Part shown: in pieces, positions 7,109-15,240 of the stretch
Position numbering within the stretch: the first letter of the stretch is position 1
How the letters are laid out: each line of letters opens with the position of its first letter
Origin: Deltaproteobacteria bacterium
GTDB lineage: Bacteria > Desulfobacterota > Desulfobacteria > Desulfobacterales > B30-G6
Length of the DNA: 21,022 bases
Direction: 5' to 3'
NCBI GenBank assembly: GCA_003647375.1
Contig: QMMS01000040.1
Span: 1 to 21,022, forward strand
The notes under the pieces: model-generated
Databases searched by the model: none
Told to the model about the DNA's origin: nothing
Seen by the model: the letters and a program-made list of their open reading frames with translations, nothing else
Made by a program: the position numbers and the translations under genes

Positions 7109-8351
7109 ACCGAATCGCCTCGACAGGATCAAGTTTGGATGCCTGACTGGCCGGATAAAGGGTGGCCAGAAAACATATCACCAGTGCGGACAAGGCAATT
7201 ATGATGACATCCATGATATCGAGCTTAACCGGCAGGGTTGTCAGATAATAGACATCCCCCGGAAGCTCGATGAATTTGTATTTTTCCAAAAGCCCACACA
7301 GGATAAACCCGATCCCGGTTCCTAAAAATGTGCCGATGGCACCAATGATCATGCCGTTGAAAACAAAAATTTTCCGGATCGATTTATTCGTTGCACCCAT
7401 TGCCTTCAAAATAGCGATATCTTTGGTTTTTTCCATCACCATCATAATCAGGGTGCTGGCAATATTAAAAGCTGCCACCATGATTATCAGGGCCAGAATT
7501 ATGAACATCACCGTTTTTTCCAGCTTCAGGGCCGAAAACAGATTGTGGTTCATCTGCATCCAGTCCCGGACCCAGAAGGGATATCCGAGCTTTTCGATAA
7601 TCTTTTTCGAAATTTCCCGGGCCTTGTAGATATTGAATACCCGCACCTCGATACCGCTTATGGCATCCCCCATCCGGAGCATCTTCTGGGCGTCTTCGAT
7701 GCGGACATAGGCCATGGAACCATCGTATTCATACATGCCGGTTTCAAAATAGCCGAGAACCTCGAAGCGACGCATGGTCGGCACATGCCCGATGGGAGAA
7801 ATCATTCCCCGGGGCGTTATGATATAGACACTGTCCCCCTTCAGAACGTGCAGACTTCTTGCAAGTTCTCTACCAAGAATGATTCCCGGGCCGGCGACAT
7901 TGCCATCTGTCAATGTCTTGGGTTCCGAAGCCGATTTCAAAGCTTCCGGGCTGACCCCTTTGATAACCGAACCCGCCGTCTCCGGATCAATTCCTCTCAG
8001 GACGGCCCCGGACACGCCGTGAGCCGATCGCAACATCACCTGGGAATAGATGAATGGTGTCACCGCCTCAATACCATCCGTATCCTGAACCGTATCCAGA
8101 ACCTTCCGGTAATTGTTAAAGGAACCCGTTTGATGCATGAGCACGATATGAGACTCGACACCCAGGATCCGAGATTTCAAATCATCTTCGAACCCCGACA
8201 TCACAGCAATAACAACGATCAGAGCCATGACGCCGACCGTGACGCCGGCTATGGAAAGAATCGTAATCATCGATATAAAGGACTGTTTTTGTTTGGCCTT
8301 TAAATATCGACGACCTATAAAATACTCAAAAGACATGCGTTTTGTTCTCAT
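7101..8351 (-). CDS. lolC: Lipoprotein-releasing ABC transporter permease LolC/LolE
   Basis: This is the inner-membrane permease of the lipoprotein release system, 416 residues. It has the MacB/FtsX architecture. A first membrane helix (about 25-52, containing SMITILSIAGVTVGVMALI) is followed by a large periplasmic domain (about 53-270). Three C-terminal helices follow, including MFIILALIIMVAAFNIASTL and the [23 protein letters not shown] ending that is diagnostic of the family. Only one permease gene is present, so the transporter is probably a homodimer or pairs with a distant copy. The start is ambiguous: 8351 has GAGG directly abutting it, while the next ATG (8336, MSFEYFIGRRYL) matches the family N-terminus better. 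It follows the histidine kinase gene by 73 bp. Confidence 0.94.
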   Translation of the reverse strand: MRTKRMSFEYFIGRRYLKAKQKQSFISMITILSIAGVTVGVMALIVVIAVMSGFEDDLKSRILGVESHIVLMHQTGSFNNYRKVLDTVQDTDGIEAVTPFIYSQVMLRSAHGVSGAVLRGIDPETAGSVIKGVSPEALKSASEPKTLTDGNVAGPGIILGRELARSLHVLKGDSVYIITPRGMISPIGHVPTMRRFEVLGYFETGMYEYDGSMAYVRIEDAQKMLRMGDAISGIEVRVFNIYKAREISKKIIEKLGYPFWVRDWMQMNHNLFSALKLEKTVMFIILALIIMVAAFNIASTLIMMVMEKTKDIAILKAMGATNKSIRKIFVFNGMIIGAIGTFLGTGIGFILCGLLEKYKFIELPGDVYYLTTLPVKLDIMDVIIIALSALVICFLATLYPASQASKLDPVEAIRYG

Positions 8352-8424
8352 CCTCGATCAGTACGCTCCATGATCTTGTTAATACATACGGGTTGCTGAA
8401 CAGAATTGGGTAACCCATTTCATA

Positions 8425-9756
8425 TTAGGTGTCAAGTCCTCTGCCAAATCTTAAGGGTTCTGGAACGGTGAGTATTTTCAGACTGAAGTGAACCAATGTT
8501 CCCTGACCCTCAGTGCTATCGACATCCAGTCGGCTACCATAGTACTCCAGTATCCGATAAACAATCGACAGTCCCAGACCGGTACCGCTATGCTTGGTAG
8601 TATAAAAGGGATCGAAAATAGCATCGACATTCTCCGGCGAAATCCCCTCGCCATTGTCCGTGAGAACGATTTGTATCCGCCTGTTTTTTTGATGGACCAT
8701 ATCGACGGCAATCCGCCCTTCGCCATCTATGGCTTCTGCGGCATTGAGGAGAAGGTTCCATAAAATCTGACGGAGATGAATCGGGTCCACGTCCACGAAT
8801 ATGTCATGAATCAGGTTGCGTTCGATGGTAAGCTTCTCCCGGATTGTTCTGTTCTTCTGAAACAATTCCAGAATTTCGTTGATGGCCTCATCCAGCCGTA
8901 TACTTTCCCGCTTGCCCGCCGGTGGTTTGGCAAACAGGAGAAAATCACTCGCAAGTGATGTCAAGCGATCGGTCTCCCGTAAAACGATGCGCATAAGGTT
9001 ATCGTGTTCCGGACCGTGGCGATTCTCTTCCCGTAGTACCTGGATGGACCCGGATAGGGATGCCAGTGGGTTTTTTATTTCGTGTGCCAGGCCCGCCGCC
9101 ATTTCACCCAATGAGGCCATTTTTTCCATCCGCTTTACGTGCTCCGACATGCGCTGAAGCTCGTTCCTGGACCGCCGGGTCTGTTCCGAAAGAAAACCGC
9201 TTAAAAATGCTACGGCATAGCATGCCACCGCCGTGATCATCACCTTGTAGAGAACCCGAAGCCAGCCGAATTCAAGTATCAGGGGACTGATATCCGCGCC
9301 ATAGGGCTGAATGATCCCGTAGTATTCAAGACTGATCAGGATGACGTACTGAAGGCTGCATAAGCCGGCCATGACCATACTTCCATTGAGAAAGAGCAGG
9401 ACACTCGAATAGATGATGACCACCAGATAGAGGAACGAAAAAAAACTGAGGAAACATCCGGTTACGAGAACAATCAACGTCACAACGAGGGTGTCGATAC
9501 CGATTTGAATATATGCGAATACCACTTTATGTTGAATGCTGGATATCGTTACCGAGTAAAAGAAAGACATGACAAAAATTGAGGCAATCAGCCCGTAAAG
9601 AAACAGGAGAGGGGGCGCCAGCGGAGAAACGCTCTCATTGAGTTGGAGAACAATGGTCGAACCCAGTAAAATAGATGTAAAAATAAGCCGAAAGAACATC
9701 AGCAGCTTGAGCTTTTGTTCGAGATTTCTTTCGGTTGACATGAAGATGTTTTTCAT
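8425..9756 (-). CDS. PilS-like membrane sensor histidine kinase
   Basis: This 443-residue protein has about six membrane segments in residues 17-190, a short linker, and then a HisKA domain with the H-box SLGEMAAGLAHEIKNPLASL; His225 is the phosphoacceptor. The ATPase domain follows with the N-box NLLLNAAEAI, G1 box DNGEGISPE, F-box DPFYTTK and G2 box GTGLGLS. A polytopic sensor without HAMP, next to pilC, matches PilS, which senses pilin in the membrane and controls PilR, a sigma-54 activator. It lacks a visible PAS domain between membrane and kinase regions. NtrB- or ZraS-like kinases are alternatives on the kinase core alone. It starts 16 bp after pilC, though no clear Shine-Dalgarno is visible; a second ATG at 9741 is possible. 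No response regulator gene is nearby. Confidence 0.85.
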   Translation of the reverse strand: MKNIFMSTERNLEQKLKLLMFFRLIFTSILLGSTIVLQLNESVSPLAPPLLFLYGLIASIFVMSFFYSVTISSIQHKVVFAYIQIGIDTLVVTLIVLVTGCFLSFFSFLYLVVIIYSSVLLFLNGSMVMAGLCSLQYVILISLEYYGIIQPYGADISPLILEFGWLRVLYKVMITAVACYAVAFLSGFLSEQTRRSRNELQRMSEHVKRMEKMASLGEMAAGLAHEIKNPLASLSGSIQVLREENRHGPEHDNLMRIVLRETDRLTSLASDFLLFAKPPAGKRESIRLDEAINEILELFQKNRTIREKLTIERNLIHDIFVDVDPIHLRQILWNLLLNAAEAIDGEGRIAVDMVHQKNRRIQIVLTDNGEGISPENVDAIFDPFYTTKHSGTGLGLSIVYRILEYYGSRLDVDSTEGQGTLVHFSLKILTVPEPLRFGRGLDT

Positions 9757-9772
9757 GAATGACCGACGGTGT

Positions 9773-10984
9773 TTATCCTGAAATGGCCCCGGCCATCTTA
9801 AATACCGGGAGATACATCGCGACCACCAGGCCTCCGATTACCGTTCCTAGAAACACCATCATAAAAGGCTCGATCATGGAGGTCAGGTTCTCTACAGCCT
9901 GATCAACTTCATCATCGTAAAAGTCCGCGATCTTGACCAGCATGGTATCCAGGGCACCGGTGGACTCTCCCACCGCAATCATCGAACAGACCATGTTGGG
10001 AAAGACGCCACTGTCGGACAGCGGGTCCGCCATGGTACGACCTTCCGCAATCCCTGATCGAACACTGTATATCGCCCCCTCAATGACTTTATTGCCCGAT
10101 GTCTTGGCAACAATATCGAGGGCTTCTAAGATAGCAACACCGCTGGACAACATGGTGCCCATGGTGCGGGTGAATTTTGCCACGGCCACCTTTCGTAACA
10201 AAGGACCGATGACGGGCAACTTTAAGGCAATTGCATCAACAGTCAATCTCCCCTTGGCGGTTTTTTTATAGCGACCAAAGGCAAAGAAAAAGATCACGGC
10301 CCCGATGATAATATACACAACATTATCCTTAGCGAAATCGCTCATGGCAACAACGATCTTCGTGGGTACCGGAAGCTCACCACCCAACCCTTCAAACATT
10401 TCCTGAAACACAGGAATCACGAAGACAAGGATGACGGCGACGACCACGATGGCAACAATGATCGTAATAACGGGATACGTCATGGCGCCCTTGACCTGAG
10501 CCTTCAACTTGGCAGCCTTTTCCATGTAAGCAGAAAGACGTCGCAGAATCGTGTCCAAAATACCGCCCGCCTCCCCCGCAGCTACCATGTTGACAAAGAG
10601 ATTGTCGAACTGCTTGGGATACTTGCGCAACGCTTCGGCAAGTGTCTGGCCGCCCTCCACCGACTCCTTGATGTCCTTGAGCATATTCTTGAAGGTCTTG
10701 TTTTCCTGTTGGGAATAAAGGATGTCGAGGCACTGAATGATGGGAAGTCCGGCATCGATCATGGTGGAAAACTGCCGGCTGAAGATAATGATATCCTGTT
10801 CCTTTATCGGTGGTTGAAGAAAGGCCACATTCTCGAACAGGTCCTTTGGTTTTTTTTTGATTTTTGTGGGTGTTATCCTGAGTTTTACCAGATGATTTCT
10901 GACGGCATCCTCACCGGCAAGATCGATTTCCCCTTTTTGCACCTCATTGCTTCTATTTTTACCTACCCACTGATAAACAGGCAT
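9773..10984 (-). CDS. pilC: Type IV pilus inner-membrane platform protein PilC
   Basis: This 403-residue protein belongs to the T2SF/GspF family. It has a short N-terminal cytoplasmic part (MPVYQWVGKN), then two repeated T2SF domains. The first begins near residue 68 (FSRQFSTMIDAGLPIIQCLD) and the second near 271 (FTRTMGTMLSSGVAILEALD). Each ends with AAGEAGGILD or AVGESTGALD and a membrane helix; the last is MVFLGTVIGGLVVAMYLPVF. PilC is the inner-membrane platform on which the PilB and PilT motors act. GGGGGAAAG stands before the ATG. The gene is the first of the leftward series and is followed at once by the PilS-like kinase. PilB and PilT, its usual neighbours, are missing. A run of nine A on the coding strand (10850-10858) lies in the KIKKKPKD segment. 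Confidence 0.96.
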   Translation of the reverse strand: MPVYQWVGKNRSNEVQKGEIDLAGEDAVRNHLVKLRITPTKIKKKPKDLFENVAFLQPPIKEQDIIIFSRQFSTMIDAGLPIIQCLDILYSQQENKTFKNMLKDIKESVEGGQTLAEALRKYPKQFDNLFVNMVAAGEAGGILDTILRRLSAYMEKAAKLKAQVKGAMTYPVITIIVAIVVVAVILVFVIPVFQEMFEGLGGELPVPTKIVVAMSDFAKDNVVYIIIGAVIFFFAFGRYKKTAKGRLTVDAIALKLPVIGPLLRKVAVAKFTRTMGTMLSSGVAILEALDIVAKTSGNKVIEGAIYSVRSGIAEGRTMADPLSDSGVFPNMVCSMIAVGESTGALDTMLVKIADFYDDEVDQAVENLTSMIEPFMMVFLGTVIGGLVVAMYLPVFKMAGAISG

Positions 10985-11333
10985 AATCTTTCCCCCTTGT
11001 AAGGAACCTGCCGCAAAAACATACCACAGGGCTTAAGCCGGTTATAACTGATGATATCATCCCGTTTGTATTGTTTTTTAAGCCTGAATAACTATCACAC
11101 TATGATTGAAACAACAATAGTTTTCGGAATTTATAACAAATGCGATCGTAAATCCGCCCCTGTTTACACATAGGGCATCTTTACAGGCGGAAACAACAGG
11201 TTTTAAAAAGTCGACCACCGATCTTTATCTTGATTATCACATGCGATTGTGTGTATAGTTAAAGGCTGCTGTTTGTTCCATAAAGATCATCCTATATACA
11301 GTTATTCAGAAGAGTTACAATGAGGCTAATGGT
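10985..11333. other. 349-bp divergent intergenic region
   Basis: No gene is visible. It must hold the promoters for pilC (leftward) and for the DHH/CBS/nucleotidyltransferase gene (rightward). It is AT-rich and carries an inverted repeat (tccgcccctgt at 11153-11163 and acaggcgga at 11183-11191) that could be an operator. A sigma-70-like site for the rightward gene is listed separately. No riboswitch was recognised. Confidence 0.6.
11230..11259 (+). promoter_or_regulatory. Candidate sigma-70 promoter for the DHH/CBS/nucleotidyltransferase gene
   Basis: TTGATT at 11230-11235 and TATAGT at 11254-11259 are separated by 18 bp, close to the sigma-70 consensus. It would give a leader of roughly 65-70 nt before the ATG at 11334. 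The match is moderate and found by eye in an AT-rich stretch. Confidence 0.35.
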
Positions 11334-13985
11334 ATGACCAATGCGAAAAAATCAACGGTTATCACCTCCCACATCAATGCTGATTTCGATGCCCTTGCCT
11401 CCATGCTGGCCGCCCAGAAACTTTACCCGGACTCCCTGGTTGTCTTTCCAGGCTCCCAGGAAAAAAATCTGAGAAATTTCTTCATCCAGTCGATGGTCTA
11501 TCTTTTGAATATCACGAGTGTCAAGGATATCGATGTTTCCAAAATCGAACGTCTCGTCCTCGTCGATACCAAGCAACCCCATCGGATCGGCAAATTTGAA
11601 TCTATTTTGAACCACCCCGACCTGGAGATTCACATTTACGATCACCACCCTCCCATGGAAAACGACATCCAGGGTCAGGTGGTGATCCAGGAGCCGGTTG
11701 GTGCCACCGTGACGCTGCTGACAGAAATTCTGAACAGTAAAAACATTGATATAACCCCCGATGAGGCCACCATCATGTGCCTCGGCATATACGAAGACAC
11801 AGGCTCATTCACATTCCCATCCACTACTGAAAAAGACTTCAAGGCGGCTGCCTTTCTCCTCTCCAAGGGCGCCAACCTCAACATGATATCCAACCTCATC
11901 TCCAGGGAAATCAGTCCCGAACAGGTGGCCATTCTGAACGATATGATCCAGGCATCCACCAGTTATCACATCAACGGTATCGAGGTGGTGTTTACCAGCG
12001 TGACAAACGATCAGTATGTACCCGACTTTGCTTTTCTGGTACATAAAATGGTCAAAATGGAGGATATCGAAGCCATTTTTGCCATCGCACAAATGGAGAA
12101 CAAGGTCTACATCGTGGCCCGTAGTAGAATACCGGAGGTTGACGTGGGGGATATTGTCACCAGCCTGGGCGGGGGGGGGCACACATATGCCGCGGCAGCA
12201 TCCATCAAAGGCAAAACCATCACCCAGGTTGAACAGGCGCTGCTGGAATTGCTCTTTGACAAGATCGAATCCAGGCGCCTGGCCAAGCATCTCATGTCTT
12301 CACCACCCCTCATGATCGATGAAGAAATCTCCTGTAGGAACGCCGCTGAACTGCTGACACGATACAATATCAATGCCCTGCTCGTCACTCAAAAGGGAAG
12401 TCGCACCTTATCAGGCATCATATCCCGCCAGATCCTCGAAAAAGCGCTTTACCATAAGCTTCACGACGTACCCGTGCGCGAATACATGACCACAGAGATG
12501 GTGTCCGTACCACCGACGGCTGATATTCTCGAAATTCAGGAAAATATTATCGAGAGCAAACAGCGGATCCTGCCGGTCATCGACCAGGGAATCATCGTTG
12601 GTGTTGTCACCCGAACCGACCTCCTGAACGTTCTGGTCAGCCAGCAGAAGGTTGATGACAGGTCCACCATGCGCCAGAGCCAGAAACAGATCCGTGCCCG
12701 GAAGCGGAATATCCTGAACTTCATGAAGGAGCGCCTCTCTCAAAGGCTCCTGAATATATTGAAGGACATCGGCCGGGTAGCAGATGAAATCGATTGTGCC
12801 GCATATGTTGTCGGGGGGTTTGTCCGTGATCTTTTCCTGTACCGCCCTAATGAAGATATTGATATCGTTATCGAAGGCGACGGCATCGCCTTTGCCAAAA
12901 AGTTCGCAGACGGGGCAGGAGCACGAATTCATGCTTATGCAAAATTCGGTACCGCCGTTATCATCTTTCCAGACGGATTTAAGATCGATGTCGCCTCTGC
13001 AAGACTTGAATACTACAAGTTTCCGGCAGCGCTGCCCATCGTGGAAATGAGCTCCATTCGGTTGGACCTGTTCCGCAGAGATTTTACCATGAACACGCTG
13101 GCGATTCAGCTGAACGCCGATAAATTCAGCACACTCATCGACTTTTTCTCCGCCCAAAGAGATATCAAGGAAAAGGTTATCCGAGTACTCCACAATCTCA
13201 GTTTTGTCGAAGATCCCACACGGGTATTCCGTGCGCTCAGGTTTGAACAACGCTTCGGCTTTTCCATTGGAAAGCTTACGGCGGGACTGATCGCGAATGC
13301 AGTTAAAATGAACTTTTTCAAGCGACTCAGCGGCCGGCGGATCTTTACGGAAATACGACTGATTCTGGAAGAAGCGAACCCGACCCCCGCCATTGTCCGG
13401 CTTCATGATTACCAGCTACTGCCGGTGATCCACCCCTCTATAGCGCTTGACAATAACTTGATTTCATTATTAAATTCAACAAGAGAAGTCCTGGCATGGC
13501 ATGATTTGCTTTTTCTGGAGGAATCCTATATAAAGTGGGCCATTTATTTTATGGTGCTCATCCAGCACTGTGACCAGCAGACTACCCGAGAAATCTGCGA
13601 TCAACTGGAGTTGGCACCTCGTTACAGAAAAGTTTTACTGAAAGACCGTTTCACGGCCGAATCCATTCTGAACCGGATGGAAAGAAACCTGCCGGAAAAC
13701 GATAGTTCGCTGCACAAGCAATTAACCGGCCTGAGCATCGAAATGATCCTCTACATGATGGTCTGCGCCCGAAGTCGTCAGGTAAAACGGGCCATTTCGC
13801 ATTATGTAACAAAACTGAGGCATGTCACCATATCGGTGACCGGAAAAGACCTCATGGAGCGGGGCCTGAAACCGGGGCCCGTGTACCGGGATATCATGCA
13901 GGCGGTATTGAACACAAAACTCAATGGCTTGGTTCAGACACGGGAAGACGAACTGGCATTTGTAAATGAATATATATCAAAATAA
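11334..13985 (+). CDS. DHH phosphoesterase/CBS/tRNA nucleotidyltransferase fusion protein
   Basis: This 883-residue protein has three parts. (1) A DHH/DHHA1 phosphoesterase: NADFDA (Asp17, Asp19), LVDT (Asp78), YDHHP (103-105), EDTGSF (Asp155) and the substrate-binding GGGGH (269-273). (2) Two CBS domains at about 308-430. (3) A class II poly(A) polymerase/tRNA nucleotidyltransferase head: VVGGFVRDL (GG at 484-485, RD at 488-489), the metal-binding EDIDIV (Asp498, Asp500), RRDFT (571-575), VEDPTR (616-620) and FRALRFEQR. All key residues look intact. Aquifex and Geobacter have separate CC- and A-adding enzymes, and as I recall the A-adding type carries such N-terminal domains. That suggests, but does not prove, an A-adding enzyme here. 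GAGG lies eight bases before the ATG. trpS follows after 20 bp. Confidence 0.93.
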   Translation: MTNAKKSTVITSHINADFDALASMLAAQKLYPDSLVVFPGSQEKNLRNFFIQSMVYLLNITSVKDIDVSKIERLVLVDTKQPHRIGKFESILNHPDLEIHIYDHHPPMENDIQGQVVIQEPVGATVTLLTEILNSKNIDITPDEATIMCLGIYEDTGSFTFPSTTEKDFKAAAFLLSKGANLNMISNLISREISPEQVAILNDMIQASTSYHINGIEVVFTSVTNDQYVPDFAFLVHKMVKMEDIEAIFAIAQMENKVYIVARSRIPEVDVGDIVTSLGGGGHTYAAAASIKGKTITQVEQALLELLFDKIESRRLAKHLMSSPPLMIDEEISCRNAAELLTRYNINALLVTQKGSRTLSGIISRQILEKALYHKLHDVPVREYMTTEMVSVPPTADILEIQENIIESKQRILPVIDQGIIVGVVTRTDLLNVLVSQQKVDDRSTMRQSQKQIRARKRNILNFMKERLSQRLLNILKDIGRVADEIDCAAYVVGGFVRDLFLYRPNEDIDIVIEGDGIAFAKKFADGAGARIHAYAKFGTAVIIFPDGFKIDVASARLEYYKFPAALPIVEMSSIRLDLFRRDFTMNTLAIQLNADKFSTLIDFFSAQRDIKEKVIRVLHNLSFVEDPTRVFRALRFEQRFGFSIGKLTAGLIANAVKMNFFKRLSGRRIFTEIRLILEEANPTPAIVRLHDYQLLPVIHPSIALDNNLISLLNSTREVLAWHDLLFLEESYIKWAIYFMVLIQHCDQQTTREICDQLELAPRYRKVLLKDRFTAESILNRMERNLPENDSSLHKQLTGLSIEMILYMMVCARSRQVKRAISHYVTKLRHVTISVTGKDLMERGLKPGPVYRDIMQAVLNTKLNGLVQTREDELAFVNEYISK

Positions 13986-14005
13986 AATTAGGAAGGAGAA
14001 CAGCT

Positions 14006-14995
14006 TTGACCACCAAGAAAAAACGTGTTTTAAGCGGCATGCGCCCCACAGGCCCGCTGCATTTGGGAAATCTTCATGGTGCATTATTGAACTGGGTAGA
14101 TATGCAGGAAACGTACGACTGCTTTTTCTTTATTGCCGACTGGCATGCACTGACAAGCGATTACGAAGACCCCAGTCAAATATCCGGCTATACCCGGGAA
14201 ATTATCAAGGATTGGTTGAGTGTCGGGCTGTCACCGGAAAAAAGTACCCTTTTCGTTCAATCCGATATCAAGGAACATGCTGAGCTTTTCCTGATTTTCA
14301 GCATGATTACACCTGTGCCGTGGCTGGAACGAAACCCGACATACAAAGACCAGATGATACAGTTGAACAATAAGGACCTGTCCACCTTCGGATTTTTAGG
14401 CTACCCCGTACTTCAGGCAGCCGATATCATCATGTATAAAGCCAATGCCGTTCCGGTGGGTGTGGATCAGGTGCCGCATGTGGAAATCACACGGGAGATT
14501 GCCCGCAGGTTTAACTATTTTTACGGCAACGTGTTCCCCGAGCCCGAAACCATATTGACTCAAACACCGAAAATTCTCGGCCTGGATCGGCGAAAGATGA
14601 GTAAAAGCTACAATAATGCCATCTATCTCTCAGATAGCCCCGGGGAAGTGACGACCAAGGTGTCACAAATGATAACAGATCCGCAACGGGCCCGAAAATC
14701 GGATCCAGGGGATCCGGACGTGTGCAATGTGTATGAATTCCACAAATTGTATACGGACCCTGAATCCACCACCACCATCGCCAAGGAATGTCGCAGTGCG
14801 GAAATCGGATGTGTGGATTGCAAGAAAATCATGGGCCGGAATCTGCTGGCAGCCCTGGCGCCGATCCACGAAAAAAGGGATTATTACAATCATCATCCGG
14901 AGTTGGTGGCCGATATTATCGAAGAAGGTTGCAACAAGGCCGGCAAGATAGCCCGCCGGACCATGGCCGAGGTCCGAAACGTGATTGGAATGTAG
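14006..14995 (+). CDS. trpS: Tryptophanyl-tRNA synthetase
   Basis: TrpS charges tRNA-Trp with tryptophan using ATP. The 329-residue protein is a normal-length class I synthetase. It has the HIGH-type motif in GMRPTGPLHLGNLHGAL (HLGN) and the KMSKS loop in LDRRKMSKSYNNAI. VGVDQVPHVEITREIARRFN is the conserved dimer and tRNA region. The start codon is TTG at 14006, set by a strong GGAAGGAG seven bases upstream and the expected N-terminus KKKRVLSGMRPTG. It lies 20 bp after the nucleotidyltransferase fusion gene, so the two are likely co-transcribed and both serve tRNA function. A short stem-loop without a T-run follows the stop codon. Confidence 0.97.
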   Translation: MTTKKKRVLSGMRPTGPLHLGNLHGALLNWVDMQETYDCFFFIADWHALTSDYEDPSQISGYTREIIKDWLSVGLSPEKSTLFVQSDIKEHAELFLIFSMITPVPWLERNPTYKDQMIQLNNKDLSTFGFLGYPVLQAADIIMYKANAVPVGVDQVPHVEITREIARRFNYFYGNVFPEPETILTQTPKILGLDRRKMSKSYNNAIYLSDSPGEVTTKVSQMITDPQRARKSDPGDPDVCNVYEFHKLYTDPESTTTIAKECRSAEIGCVDCKKIMGRNLLAALAPIHEKRDYYNHHPELVADIIEEGCNKAGKIARRTMAEVRNVIGM

Positions 14996-14996
14996 G

Positions 14997-15064
14997 CTCT
15001 TTCTTCGAAAGAGAGCTGTTAGCTGATAGCTGGTAGCCATTAGCAGCTTACGGCTTAAGGCTTG
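14997..15064 (+). repeat. Stem-loop and TAGC-rich repeats after trpS
   Basis: A perfect 7-bp stem (ctctttc 14997-15003 with gaaagag 15007-15013, loop ttc) begins two bases after the trpS stop. It is not followed by T residues, so it is a weak terminator candidate at best. Next come degenerate units (tTAGCtga, TAGCtgg, TAGCca, TTAGCagc, then cTTAcggcTTAaggcTT) up to about 15064. Similar TTAG-based units occur upstream of yicC at 1609-1650. Confidence 0.4.
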
Positions 15065-15103
15065 ATTGTCAGTACAATAAGCAGGTTTTTAACTATCGTC
15101 GCA

Positions 15104-15220
15104 AAAGCCGGAGGGCTTCAGAGTCAAGGCGCCTAAGGGTGAAGTCGTAGTATTTTACTTCGAACCCTTAGCAACCACGCCTGTTGCGTGGCAGGCAAGG
15201 ATCTGAAGTTCTCCGACTTT
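15104..15220. repeat. Multi-branched palindromic element upstream of scpA
   Basis: An outer stem pairs 15104-15122 with 15202-15220: 19 positions with one mismatch (C15108/A15216) and two G-T pairs. Inside are two further hairpins. One pairs ctaagggt-gaagt (15133-15145) with acttc-ga-acccttag (15157-15171) around an 11-nt loop. The other pairs CCACGC (15175-15180) with GCGTGG (15186-15191) around CTGTT. The whole folds as a three-way junction. It ends about 20 bp before the scpA start codon, so a rightward scpA transcript would carry it as a 5' leader. It may be a mobile palindromic repeat, a structured RNA, or both. No coding content is apparent. Confidence 0.7.
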
Positions 15221-15240
15221 CCCGAAGGGTAAACAATGCA

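Noticed and set aside
11013..11025. Sigma-54-like site (TGGTATG, then TTTTTGC) upstream of pilC on the minus strand
   Set aside because: The distance between GG and GC is one base short of the strict sigma-54 spacing, and such shifts usually abolish function.
12411..13406. 331-codon open frame antisense to the nucleotidyltransferase fusion
   Set aside because: It mirrors conserved coding sequence on the other strand, and its product shows no recognisable motif.
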